A DNA stretch of 28,309 bases from an uncultured Clostridia bacterium (GCA_949746285.1 CATJZH010000061.1:1-28309); one strand, 5' to 3'; positions 1 to 8,686 are shown, counted from the stretch's first letter. Notes: generated by a model from the sequence alone, not told the origin. Made by a program: numbers and translations.

Positions 1-470
1 AAAAATGTCGCCAGATCACCACTTAAATCCGTACCTTAATCCCCGAGTTTTCATGCTTATTGTTCTAAGCAAACACTCTAGAAATTTTCTTTGAATATCC
101 TAGCCCGTTATTAGTCCTTTTTGCAGCATATGTTTCATAATCAATTATAATAAAAGCTGGCCAAGTTATTATTATAATTTTATGGATTAATCCCCACACA
201 TCACTCAAGACAGTTATTACCACCATACTATTATCTATATGGTTTTACCTATTCATAAAGAGAATAAGTCTCAATGAAATCAGGAATCATATGTATGCCG
301 TTACAAACTATCCTAAAATCTTTACTTTCCAGGACCACGCACAACTGGGCGTAACGCGCAGAGCTCTAGAAAACTTCGACTGATAATACTTTTTAGTAGA
401 TTTTTAGGCCTACCCTCATAACAGGAGTATACACTAGAATAATGCACCAATGAGTGATATTATAACATTT
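1..470. other. Gene-free stretch of unlike composition
   Basis: I find no open reading frame of gene length, ribosome-binding site or RNA gene on either strand here. The sequence is visibly richer in G+C and in CpG steps (for example around 340-365, which reads GGCGTAACGCGCAGAG) than the genes that follow, and it lacks the A/T homopolymer runs seen elsewhere in the window. The change to normal AT-rich sequence falls at roughly 455-475. It could be a decayed gene, intergenic DNA of another origin, or a junction artefact. I cannot assign a function. Confidence 0.5.
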
Positions 471-512
471 ATTTTTTTTCTAAACAACTCCTCAAAAAAA
501 ACTTTTTGTATT

Positions 513-556
513 AAAAAAGCACTTTAGTTTTTCTGTATACTAAAATGCTCTTTTTT
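513..556 (-). terminator. Intrinsic terminator of the FtsX-type permease gene
   Basis: AAAAAAGCACTTTAGT (513-528) can pair with ACTAAAATGCTC plus a T run (539-557), with a short loop and one or two imperfect pairs. A- and T-runs on both sides make it usable in either direction. It lies about 35 bases past the stop codon of the minus-strand permease gene, so it most likely ends that transcript. Confidence 0.75.
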
Positions 557-591
557 TCTTAATTTATCTCATAATTACTTATTTAATTTAC

Positions 592-3500
592 TTATTCGAC
601 ACTTTTAAGTGATTCTATCATATCTACTTTTTTTAAAGAAAAATACGTTATAAAGTTTACTATAACAGTAAAAGCTATTGTTATAAAACTTGAATATATA
701 TAGCTTGGAATACTTATTATTCTCTTAAATCTTAGTATTCCTATTTCACAAGTTCCCAATATAAATGAGTTTAAGAAAAATCCAAATACTAGTCCTACCG
801 CAATTCCTATTATAGTTAGCAAAACAATTTCTCTTGTTACATAATCATAAACTTCTTTATCATAAAAACCTAAAACCTTTATAGTTGCAAGTTCTCTTAT
901 TCTTTCACTTATATTTATATTAGCTAAATTATATAAAACTATAAATGCCAATAATCCTGCTGAAATAATTAAAACATATACCACAAAATTCATTGCACTT
1001 AAAGTATCATCCATTATTTCCATTAAATAACTTGTTAAAGTTATAGAACCAACTTTTGAATTATCCAAAATTTCTTTTGATAATTCTTTTTCCTCATTTT
1101 CCTCAAGATTATGATCATACTTTGTTAATAGCACATTAGTTTTTGCATCTTTTTTTAATGTTTCATTATACAACTTTTCTGTCATATAAATATAATGTGA
1201 AATATAATGTTCAGTTATTCCACCTACCTTTACCTTAAATTCCTCATTATCAGAATCTACTAAAATTATTTCATCACCAACTTTTGCATTTACTAATTGA
1301 GATAATTTGTCTGTTATAATAACTTCATTATCATTTAATTCTAACTTTCGAGAATTTTTTAAATCTTTCAAATTTATTACACTATCTAACTCTTGTGGAT
1401 TACCAGTAACTATTATTTGTGTATCTTCCTTCAAATTATCTTTTTTTACACTTTCAGAAGTCATATAAATTTCTACACATTTACTAATTTCATCTTTATC
1501 TTCTAAATCAGATATTAAAGATTTTTTCTCTTCTAATGTTAATGTATCTTTCAAACCTATTAACATATCATAATTATAAATATCAATATATTGATAATCC
1601 ATTATTTTAGATATTGAGTCTTTTAATCCAAATCCTGTAAGTATTAAAGCAGTACAACCACAAATACCTACTACCGTCATTAAAAATCTTTTTTTATATC
1701 TAAACATATTTCTCAAAGTAACTTTTTTTGTAAAATTAAGTTTATTCCATATAAATGGTATTTTTTCCAATATGACTCTTTTTCCTGCCTTTGGTGCTTT
1801 AGGTCTCATCATTTCAGCTGGTGTGCTCGATAACTCTTTCATAGCAGTATATACTGTTGCACCTACAATACATATTGACATAATACCTATTCCCAAAAAT
1901 GCATAATATTTATTAAATATTATAACAATTTCTTTTATGCTATACATCATTTCATACATTGAAATAATTACCATTGGGAAAAATTTTAAACCAAATATTG
2001 ATCCTAATATTCCACCTATTATTGAAGCTAAAAATGAATATAATATATATTTAGACATAATTTGTAATTTATTGTATCCAAGAGCTTTTAATGTTCCTAT
2101 TTGTACTCTTTCTTCTTCAACCATTCTAGACATTGAAGTTAAACTTATTAAAGTTGCTATTATAAAAAATACTATAGGAAAGACTTCTCCCAATTTTCTT
2201 ACATTATCTATATCTTGAAGAAAACTACTAAAACCTTGATCATCATTTCTATCAAAAATATACCATTTAGCATTTTCTATATCATTAACCTTCTCTCTAG
2301 CATCAATTAACTTTTCCTCAGCATCTTCTATTTCAGAATAAAATTCTTGTTTCTTCTCATTTAACTGTTTCTCTCCATCTTCTAATTCTTTTTTTGATTT
2401 ATTTAACTTTACTTTTCCATCTTTAATTCCTTTTTCTGCTTTTGCGAACTCTGAATTTGCTTGTGTTTTTGCTGCAGCTAATTTGTTCTTTGAATTATTT
2501 AATTCATTTTTACCTGCATTTAAGCTATTTTCTCCTTGACTTATTTGATTTTGTGCAGATGCTATCTCGTTATTTATTGAAGTTAGTTTATTTTGCAATT
2601 CTTTTTTTTGCTTTTCACATTCTACTAATCCCAAATTTATCTGATTTAAAGTTTCGTTATTTACACCTGTCTGATTTAATTGCAATTTTGCATTTTCTAA
2701 CTCTATTATTTTTGATTTTATAAACTCAATTTTCCCATGAATCTCATCAACATTATCTGGATTTTTAGATAGTTCATCTTCATATTGTTTTAATAAATTA
2801 TTTGATATTTTTATATTTTCTTCTATTGTATTTAAACTATTTATAATATCTTGTATAGATTTTTTTTGATTAGTTAATTCTGAAATTTTATTATTTATTT
2901 CTTTTATACCTGCTTGTATTGTAGCTATTCCTTTTTCTGCTTCTTGTTTTTTTGAGTTTAATAAATTTTTAGCATTATCAATTTCTGCTTGAGAATTTAC
3001 TATTTTATTCTCTCCTTCTGCTATTTGAGCCTCTGCTGAAGCAAATTCCTTTTCTGCTTTTTCTTTTTGTAATTTTAATTCTTTTTCACCGTCAACTACC
3101 TTTTTTTCTGCTTTTGCTATTTCATTTTTTCCATTAGAAATTTCTTTTTCTGCATCAAGTATTTTATTTTCTGCTTCTTGCTTTTGATTATTAAATTCAT
3201 TTTGTGCTTTGTCTAATTCCTCATTTGCCTCATTTATTAAACTCTCATATCTAGATTTTTGTCTTTCTTCTTTTATTTTCTCTAATCCATTTTTTACTTT
3301 TTGAGCAACATCTTCATATTCATCTTTTGAAAACATTAATTCTTTTGAACCATTTGCCATCACATCTATTTCTGTATAAATATCTGACAAAATATTCTCT
3401 TTAGTAACATACATATAATATGATATTTTTCCTGACCCTAAAGTCGTAGTTCCTCTATCTCTTGAAATATATAAAGGACTTTGAACTATTCCAACGACTT

Positions 3501-4002
3501 TTAATTTTGTATTTTTAAAAGAAGGCTCATCATCTTCTTTCAAGTCCTCCTTTATTTCAATATAATCACCTATAGAAACATTTTTTCCAATATTCATAGA
3601 TTTTTCTATAACACATTCATCAGGATTTTGTGGTAAATTTCCTTCAAGCACCTCTACATTATTTAGTTCTGGCTCTAAAGCATAAACTTTAACAACGCTT
3701 TCCTCTTCTTCAAAATTTACAAAAACATCCTCACTATAAATCCCTACTGTTGTTTGAATATTTTCCAAATTATTAATTACATCAATATCATCATTTGTTA
3801 AACCTAAAGTTGAAATTATTTTAACATCATATACATTATACTCATCTAAATACTTATCTATTGTAAGTTCCATATCTGGACTTGTAGCTCTTACACCAGC
3901 AAAAAATCCCACACCTAAAAAAGCCATAAGAAGTATGGAAATAAATCTTTTATATGATCTTCTTATCTCTTTAAAACTATCTTTTCTTAAAGCTTTTTTC
4001 AT
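592..4002 (-). CDS. FtsX/MacB-family ABC transporter permease with long coiled coil
   Basis: Large membrane protein (1136 residues from the chosen start) of the FtsX-like permease family. The N-terminus has a basic segment and a transmembrane helix (about residues 19-37), then an extracytoplasmic domain. Next comes a very long Lys/Glu/Ala/Asn-rich coiled coil (about 250-580) with recurring AEK, GE and GK spacing. A first FtsX membrane block (about 590-720) contains the family-like segment EEERVQIGTLKALGY; a second extracytoplasmic part and a final FtsX block (about 1010-1130) contain RELATIKVLGFY. The start is the ATG at 4002, preceded by AGAAAGGAAAAT. An ATG 14 codons upstream lies inside a 40-bp repeat and has no good ribosome-binding site. 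Family members usually work with a separate ABC ATPase; none adjoins this gene. It has its own promoter (4113-4141) and terminator (513-556). Substrate unknown; related proteins move lipids or antimicrobial peptides or regulate the cell envelope. Confidence 0.88.
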   Translation of the reverse strand: MKKALRKDSFKEIRRSYKRFISILLMAFLGVGFFAGVRATSPDMELTIDKYLDEYNVYDVKIISTLGLTNDDIDVINNLENIQTTVGIYSEDVFVNFEEEESVVKVYALEPELNNVEVLEGNLPQNPDECVIEKSMNIGKNVSIGDYIEIKEDLKEDDEPSFKNTKLKVVGIVQSPLYISRDRGTTTLGSGKISYYMYVTKENILSDIYTEIDVMANGSKELMFSKDEYEDVAQKVKNGLEKIKEERQKSRYESLINEANEELDKAQNEFNNQKQEAENKILDAEKEISNGKNEIAKAEKKVVDGEKELKLQKEKAEKEFASAEAQIAEGENKIVNSQAEIDNAKNLLNSKKQEAEKGIATIQAGIKEINNKISELTNQKKSIQDIINSLNTIEENIKISNNLLKQYEDELSKNPDNVDEIHGKIEFIKSKIIELENAKLQLNQTGVNNETLNQINLGLVECEKQKKELQNKLTSINNEIASAQNQISQGENSLNAGKNELNNSKNKLAAAKTQANSEFAKAEKGIKDGKVKLNKSKKELEDGEKQLNEKKQEFYSEIEDAEEKLIDAREKVNDIENAKWYIFDRNDDQGFSSFLQDIDNVRKLGEVFPIVFFIIATLISLTSMSRMVEEERVQIGTLKALGYNKLQIMSKYILYSFLASIIGGILGSIFGLKFFPMVIISMYEMMYSIKEIVIIFNKYYAFLGIGIMSICIVGATVYTAMKELSSTPAEMMRPKAPKAGKRVILEKIPFIWNKLNFTKKVTLRNMFRYKKRFLMTVVGICGCTALILTGFGLKDSISKIMDYQYIDIYNYDMLIGLKDTLTLEEKKSLISDLEDKDEISKCVEIYMTSESVKKDNLKEDTQIIVTGNPQELDSVINLKDLKNSRKLELNDNEVIITDKLSQLVNAKVGDEIILVDSDNEEFKVKVGGITEHYISHYIYMTEKLYNETLKKDAKTNVLLTKYDHNLEENEEKELSKEILDNSKVGSITLTSYLMEIMDDTLSAMNFVVYVLIISAGLLAFIVLYNLANINISERIRELATIKVLGFYDKEVYDYVTREIVLLTIIGIAVGLVFGFFLNSFILGTCEIGILRFKRIISIPSYIYSSFITIAFTVIVNFITYFSLKKVDMIESLKSVE

Positions 4003-4013
4003 ATTTTCCTTTC

Positions 4014-4053
4014 TGTCCAATTGGGGACGTTTGTAATTGGACATTTTTGTCCA
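4014..4053 (-). repeat. REP-like palindromic repeat, left copy
   Basis: A 40-bp unit whose reverse complement matches the copy at 4232-4271 at 39 of 40 positions. It contains the core GGGGACGTTTGTAATTGG and short internal palindromes built on TTGGACA/TGTCCAA. It sits just before the ribosome-binding site of the FtsX-type permease gene and creates a spurious 14-codon N-terminal extension. Repeats with a GGGGACG core and TGTCC/GGACA ends are, from memory, a known REP-like class in Firmicutes linked to RAYT (Y1) transposases. No such transposase is present here. Confidence 0.8.
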
Positions 4054-4112
4054 TTTTTGAACGGTAGTTAACTTTATTATATATACCTATTTTAAATATA
4101 GTTCTTCTAATA

Positions 4113-4141
4113 ATTATATGCTATTCTTCATTTGTTTTCAA
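4113..4141 (-). promoter_or_regulatory. SigA-like promoter for the FtsX-type permease
   Basis: On the minus strand TTGAAA (4136-4141) and TATAAT (4113-4118) are separated by exactly 17 bases. It lies between the terminator of the GntR operon and the permease start, giving a leader of about 100 bases that contains one REP-like repeat. Confidence 0.65.
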
Positions 4142-4170
4142 TATTTTTATATTCATTGTTTTGTTGATAA

Positions 4171-4206
4171 AAAAAGAACTTATTCTAATAAAAATAAGCT
4201 CTTTTT
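4171..4206 (-). terminator. Intrinsic terminator of the ABC-GntR operon
   Basis: AAAAAGAACTTATT (4171-4184) pairs with AATAAGCTCTTTTT (4193-4206) with one mismatch and a short loop. Both flanks carry A/T runs. It lies about 65 bases after the GntR stop codon and between the two REP-like repeats. Confidence 0.75.
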
Positions 4207-4231
4207 ACTTTTTGTAACATATGTACTTAAT

Positions 4232-4271
4232 TGGACATAAATGTCCAATTACAAACGTCCCCAATTGGACA
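4232..4271 (+). repeat. REP-like palindromic repeat, right copy
   Basis: Inverted partner of the unit at 4014-4053 with one base difference (TGGACATAAATG here, TGGACAAAAATG in the other copy). It begins directly after the TGA stop of the GntR gene (4272-4274). The two copies enclose about 178 bp holding the operon terminator and the permease promoter, an arrangement like a BIME (paired REP units). Confidence 0.8.
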
Positions 4272-4619
4272 TCATATTCTTTTTAAAATTTCTTCTTTAG
4301 TAAGTCCTAGTTTTTCTAGCTCCAGTATATTTCGTTTTATTTGTGTTATTATATTATCTATTTTGGAATTTACTACCTGTGTTATATTATCTTTCACAAA
4401 GGTGCCTTTTGTAGATATAGTAACTATTACTCCTCTATTTTCTAATTCTGCATATGCTTTTTTTACTGTATTAGGATTTATTCCTAATGTAGTTGCCATA
4501 TCTCTTATTGACATTAACTGTTCTTTCGGTTTTAAAATTCCAAGCGAAACATATCTTTCTATTTCTAAAATAATTTGTTCATATATTGGAGTTCTGCTTT
4601 GATAATCTAAATTTATCAT
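4272..4619 (-). CDS. YtrA-subfamily GntR transcriptional regulator
   Basis: Short GntR protein (115 residues) made of the winged helix-turn-helix (about residues 10-75; IYEQIILEIERYVSLGILKP then SIRDMATTLGINPNTVKKAY) and a brief helical tail, with no large effector domain. That size and layout define the YtrA subfamily, which usually represses a neighbouring ABC transporter operon, in known cases induced by cell-wall-active antibiotics. The ATG follows GATAGGAGATAGA. The gene is the last of the ATPase-permease-regulator operon, 38 bases after the permease stop; in Bacillus the ytrA gene comes first. A likely target is the perfect dyad over the operon promoter at 7532-7574 (inference). Confidence 0.9.
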   Translation of the reverse strand: MINLDYQSRTPIYEQIILEIERYVSLGILKPKEQLMSIRDMATTLGINPNTVKKAYAELENRGVIVTISTKGTFVKDNITQVVNSKIDNIITQIKRNILELEKLGLTKEEILKRI

Positions 4620-4657
4620 TCTATCTCCTATCTTTTATATTATTTACTATTTATTCT

Positions 4658-6631
4658 TTAATCTTTTAAAGTTAAAAAATCTTCATTTTTTGTTTTCGCA
4701 TCTCTTTCTTTTCTTATTATGTTACCAATTTCTTCTGTTTTGTTTGTAAATAAATACACATATTCGTCTATATATGGAGATGCATATATTTTTATTGCAT
4801 AACATTCTTCGTTTGGGTCTATTTTTTCAGATTTGTTTTCATCTATAAATTTATCCATTAAATTTGATGTATATGAAAAATAATTTCCAAATTTTTTAAA
4901 TTCCTCTTCATCATAACCTAAAGGTCCATATTCTATACTATAAGATCTAGTTCTTACATTTTCATCTTTCATTTTATCAAAGTTTTTATTTATATAATCA
5001 TTTTGATTATCTGCTACTAATTTAAAAACGCCATTATTCATATCTATTGGTACTACTTTAGCTTTTAACATATGATTTTGATAATACATTTTATTTAAAA
5101 ATATAGATGTAGACTTTCTAGTTATTTTGTATATATCTTTTAAACTCATGTTATCAATTTCTTTTTCTATTTCAGAATTTATTTGTTTTTCATCACCTAT
5201 TAAAACTATTTGTCCCAATATAATTTTACTATCTTTTTTATAAGTTTCTTTTATAAATTCTACATAATTTTTATCTTTTTCTAATAACTCCAATAATTTA
5301 TCCATATCTCTATCTATTAATTCTACTGATATTGTATATTTTTTTTCTTTTGATGTTTGTAGTCCTACATAAATAGTATTAGTTGCATAATTTTCTTTAT
5401 CTATACTATAAGTATATTGGTTTTGAGCTCCATAAGCTGATTCAAAAACAAAATTCATAATTTCTTTATTGTCTATAAAATAACTATTTTTCAAGTTTGG
5501 AGATGTATGATAATTGTCACTTTCAAATTCTATAGCAATTTTTTCTACGTCTGTTCTTTTTATTTTATGACGTTCTTCTTCTGTAAAAATTTTATTTGCT
5601 CCTACTACAATTCCTTGCAAAATAGCCATTGTTAATATAACTGAAACAACAGATTTAATAAATTTAATTTTTCTTTTAACTACAAAATCATAAGCAAAAT
5701 AATATATTACAATTAAACCAATAACAAATGCAGTTTCTTCTCCTTCTAATCCGATTTTATTTAAAACAACCATCATGGGAAATAATGTTAAAGCTTTTAC
5801 AAATAAATGTACTTTATCATTGGAAAATGATTCTTCTGCATTTTCCATTTTCCTTTTTTGAAAAAAGTATGTTCCTAAAAATAAATATATTATCCCTAAA
5901 GTAGTCATTTTCAATATGCTTATATTTGAAAATGCATATCCGCCATTCCAAATTATATTGTATGGCAATGTATAATTTTGATTTTGTAAATCTATAATAC
6001 GTTCATATGTTGTATCATCTCCTAAATTATTTATCATTTCATAATCAAAAATTCTAATTTGTGTGATTTTAAACATGCTCTCAGCAAATGGTACTAAAAA
6101 TAAAATCAACATTGTAAGTACAATTTGAGTAAGAAATGTTCCTGAAAAAGTCATTGCTAAATTTGCTGCAGAAAATATAAACAAATATGAAATCCACATG
6201 TTTATAAAAATATCTATTATCATTTGAGGAAATATATATATTGTAGAACATATGGTACTACATAAAAAAGCAACTATTAATGTTAATATTTGAATTAATG
6301 TTATTAAAAATATTCCTGCTACTGTATTTGTAATAAATATTGTTTTTCTATTAAGTGGCATTGAATTTATAAAATCTACACTAGATTTTTTATATACATA
6401 TCCAAATAAAATAAATGACAGTGCAACTGGTATAATATACATACATATTAAATTTGCCCATATAATTTCATTTTCATATAGTACTTTTGTGTAGTTTTGT
6501 GGATTTATTAGAAGTAGTATACTAAGTATTGTAATTAAGGGTACAATTATTACTAATAATGCAATTAGCCCTTTAGATTTTTTTATATTTTCTTTAAAAT
6601 AATTTTTATTAAAATACTTGGTTAAACTCAT
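4658..6631 (-). CDS. ABC transporter permease of a YtrA-type operon
   Basis: Membrane protein of 657 residues. The first 300 or so residues contain about six hydrophobic helices (for instance near 23-42, 60-80, 105-130, 160-190), followed by two more near 275-345. The remaining 300 residues are a hydrophilic domain rich in Lys, Glu and Tyr, probably outside the membrane, for which I recognise no motif. It overlaps the ATPase gene by 23 bases and starts at an ATG preceded by GGAGG with 9-base spacing inside the end of that gene, indicating translational coupling. Together they form a two-component ABC exporter of the type controlled by YtrA-like repressors. Substrate unknown; peptide antibiotic resistance or envelope stress is a plausible role. 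Confidence 0.83.
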   Translation of the reverse strand: MSLTKYFNKNYFKENIKKSKGLIALLVIIVPLITILSILLLINPQNYTKVLYENEIIWANLICMYIIPVALSFILFGYVYKKSSVDFINSMPLNRKTIFITNTVAGIFLITLIQILTLIVAFLCSTICSTIYIFPQMIIDIFINMWISYLFIFSAANLAMTFSGTFLTQIVLTMLILFLVPFAESMFKITQIRIFDYEMINNLGDDTTYERIIDLQNQNYTLPYNIIWNGGYAFSNISILKMTTLGIIYLFLGTYFFQKRKMENAEESFSNDKVHLFVKALTLFPMMVVLNKIGLEGEETAFVIGLIVIYYFAYDFVVKRKIKFIKSVVSVILTMAILQGIVVGANKIFTEEERHKIKRTDVEKIAIEFESDNYHTSPNLKNSYFIDNKEIMNFVFESAYGAQNQYTYSIDKENYATNTIYVGLQTSKEKKYTISVELIDRDMDKLLELLEKDKNYVEFIKETYKKDSKIILGQIVLIGDEKQINSEIEKEIDNMSLKDIYKITRKSTSIFLNKMYYQNHMLKAKVVPIDMNNGVFKLVADNQNDYINKNFDKMKDENVRTRSYSIEYGPLGYDEEEFKKFGNYFSYTSNLMDKFIDENKSEKIDPNEECYAIKIYASPYIDEYVYLFTNKTEEIGNIIRKERDAKTKNEDFLTLKD

Positions 6632-7505
6632 ATCCTAACACCTCCATTTCATAAATAAACATTTCTTCTAATGTTACAGGTAAAAAATCTAAAATAATTG
6701 GATTCATCTTTTTTAGCTGCTCTTCTGCTTTTTCTCTTTCACCTTTTAATATTATTGTTGCAACACTCCCAGATTTTTTGAAATTTAACATATCTAAATT
6801 TGAAAATGTTTCTTTATCAAACTCTTCTTTTAATGATATTTGTATTTTAAACATATTAGTTTTTAATGTATTTACATCACTTTCAAAAAGAATTCCTCCT
6901 TTATATAATAAAGCCAGATTGTCACAAATATCTTCTAACTCTCTTAAGTTATGACTTGTCATAATAATTGTTGTTTCTTTTTTATCCATTTGCTTTGCAA
7001 TAATCTTTTTTAATAAATTTCTAATAACTGGATCTATTCCATCAAAAGTTTCATCAAAAAACATATAATCTGCATTTGTACATATTGCACATATTATTGC
7101 ACATTGTCTTTTCATTCCTTTAGAAAAATTTTGTATTTTTGAATTCATATCTAATTTTAATGTTGTAGCTAATTTTTCTAAATACTCCATATCGAAATTT
7201 TTATACATCGATTTATAAAAAATTGCCATATCTTTTAATGTATAGTTTGGAAAAAAGTATAAATCATCTGGAACAAAAACTAATTTTTGCTTAAGCTCTT
7301 GATTATTATTAACGTTCTCCTCATCAATTTCAATGTTACCAGAATCAGCTTTAAATATATCATTTATTATTCTAAGTAATGTTGATTTTCCAGTACCATT
7401 TGCTCCAACAAATCCATATATAGAATTAGTTTTTATTAAACACATTAAATTATCTAAAACTTTTTTCTTTCCATATGACTTGCTTAAATTATCAATTTTA
7501 ATCAT
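6609..7505 (-). CDS. ABC transporter ATP-binding protein
   Basis: Cytoplasmic ATPase (298 residues) that would power the permease encoded just downstream. Visible motifs are Walker A GANGTGKS (about residues 34-41), the signature FSKGMKRQ, Walker B YMFFDETFDGIDP (DET in place of the usual DEP) and the switch histidine in TSHNLREL. The C-terminal 80 residues are less conserved, as in other export-type subunits. I chose the ATG at 7505 because AAAGGGG lies 6-10 bases before it; the longer reading frame to 7592 runs back through the promoter and operator. It is the first gene of the operon ending with the GntR regulator. Confidence 0.92.
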   Translation of the reverse strand: MIKIDNLSKSYGKKKVLDNLMCLIKTNSIYGFVGANGTGKSTLLRIINDIFKADSGNIEIDEENVNNNQELKQKLVFVPDDLYFFPNYTLKDMAIFYKSMYKNFDMEYLEKLATTLKLDMNSKIQNFSKGMKRQCAIICAICTNADYMFFDETFDGIDPVIRNLLKKIIAKQMDKKETTIIMTSHNLRELEDICDNLALLYKGGILFESDVNTLKTNMFKIQISLKEEFDKETFSNLDMLNFKKSGSVATIILKGEREKAEEQLKKMNPIILDFLPVTLEEMFIYEMEVLGYEFNQVF

Positions 7506-7531
7506 AAAAATCCCCTTTCTACAATATAAGA

Positions 7532-7574
7532 AAAAATATAATTGTGCTATTTGTGATAGCACAATTATATTTTT
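7532..7574. promoter_or_regulatory. Perfect 19-bp inverted repeat: operator and terminator candidate
   Basis: AAAAATATAATTGTGCTAT (7532-7550), loop TTGTG, and its exact reverse complement (7556-7574). On the minus strand it includes the -10 box and expected start site of the ABC operon, so a bound GntR dimer would block initiation; the inner core is TTGTGCTAT-N5-ATAGCACAA. RNA arriving from the upstream dehydrogenase gene would fold it as a hairpin followed by TTTTTT, a functional terminator. RNA starting at the operon promoter begins near the loop and would escape that fold. The dual role is inference. Confidence 0.75.
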
Positions 7575-7592
7575 GTTTTTGACTTTTGTCAA
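7564..7592 (-). promoter_or_regulatory. Full-consensus promoter of the ABC-GntR operon
   Basis: Minus strand TTGACA (7587-7592), 17-base spacer, TATAAT (7564-7569): a perfect SigA consensus. It starts only 5 bases past the stop codon of the dehydrogenase gene and its -10 is buried in the 19-bp dyad. A promoter this strong would suit tight repression. Confidence 0.85.
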
Positions 7593-7597
7593 TATAT

Positions 7598-8659
7598 TTA
7601 TTTACAAATCTCTTTTTTAAAAGTTAATTCTCCAAATTGTTCTGTTGGCACATATCCTGGTTTTGCAGCAATTACATCTGGTATTCTATTTACTACTGAA
7701 GCACAAGTAAGTTCAACTGTATCTGGTTTTTCAACAGTAATAGTTGTAGTTGGTTCTCCTTCAACTGTCCAAACATTTTTATCAAATTCATCTGGTCCAT
7801 AAACTTTTCCTATACATTCAGTCTCTAAAGTTATTCCTTCCTCTGTTTCTGTTGTAACAACAGCACTCATTCCTGTTGCATCACCAGACTTTATAGTCAT
7901 ATTTAAAGTTGATGAATAAATATCATCCTTATAAGTTTGTGGTACACATTTTTGAGTTTGACTTTTTACCGTTAATCCTAATTTCTCACATAACCATCCA
8001 TTTACATTCCACATATATGATGGCAAATATTCTCCTTTTTCCATAATTTCTTTTCTTTTTTCATCTGATATTCTATCAACCGAAGCAATTTTTTCATCAA
8101 ATTCCGCAAGTGTTAATCCTGCCCCATGAGCTTCAGCTAATGCTATACCATATTCTTCAACATTATAACTTGAGCTTCCTTTAATTTTCCTTATTGTTTG
8201 TGTAGATCCTGCAATTGAAGACACTAGTTGTCCCCAATAAATATCTTGATATCCGCTTCCTGTAATTGTACAATTGTTAGATTTTGCAAGTTCATCTATT
8301 TTTTTAGTTAATATTGGATTTGAATTCATTGGGAAAAAAGCTTCTTCACAAGTTGTAATTACATTTATTCCTTTACTTGCACATAATATAAGTGGTTTTT
8401 CTAATTCTCCAATTAAACTTCTAGTTGTAACAATACATACATCTGGTTTTAATTCTTCTAATAAAGATTTAGCATCTTTGGCATCTGTAACTTTTACACC
8501 CATTTCCTCTCTTCCCATTATCTCTCCAATATCTTTTCCTACTATTTCTGGTGTAACATCTACTGCTCCTACTATCTCTACTCCTTTTTCTATCATATAC
8601 CTCATTGTATATACTGCCATTTTTCCAACTCCATATTGAACAGCTCTTACTTTTTCCAT
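7598..8659 (-). CDS. 2,4-diaminopentanoate dehydrogenase-family oxidoreductase
   Basis: 353-residue NAD(P)-dependent enzyme with an N-terminal Rossmann fold (VQYGVGKMAVYTMRYMIE, about residues 5-22, then VEIVGAVDVTPEIVGKDIGE) related to dihydrodipicolinate reductase. The C-terminal NRIPDV-AA-PGYV pattern resembles 2,4-diaminopentanoate dehydrogenase (Ord) of clostridial ornithine fermentation, which oxidatively deaminates 2,4-diaminopentanoate to 2-amino-4-oxopentanoate. The ATG at 8659 is preceded by AAAGGAG with 8-base spacing. It is transcribed alone (promoter 8687-8716; hairpin 7532-7574 after it), with none of the other ornithine genes (or-4, orr, ortAB) nearby, so the substrate may differ. 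Family assignment is good, exact reaction unproven. Confidence 0.7.
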   Translation of the reverse strand: MEKVRAVQYGVGKMAVYTMRYMIEKGVEIVGAVDVTPEIVGKDIGEIMGREEMGVKVTDAKDAKSLLEELKPDVCIVTTRSLIGELEKPLILCASKGINVITTCEEAFFPMNSNPILTKKIDELAKSNNCTITGSGYQDIYWGQLVSSIAGSTQTIRKIKGSSSYNVEEYGIALAEAHGAGLTLAEFDEKIASVDRISDEKRKEIMEKGEYLPSYMWNVNGWLCEKLGLTVKSQTQKCVPQTYKDDIYSSTLNMTIKSGDATGMSAVVTTETEEGITLETECIGKVYGPDEFDKNVWTVEGEPTTTITVEKPDTVELTCASVVNRIPDVIAAKPGYVPTEQFGELTFKKEICK

Positions 8660-8686
8660 AATAAAATCTCCTTTCAAATTTTATTT

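Noticed and set aside
1937..2723. Two 93-codon plus-strand frames inside the FtsX-type permease gene
   Set aside because: Low-complexity translations of the complement of the permease and its coiled coil, without start signals.
4003..4044. 14-codon N-terminal extension of the FtsX-type permease
   Set aside because: It is encoded by the REP-like repeat and has no ribosome-binding site; the ATG at 4002 has AGAAAGGA in the right place.
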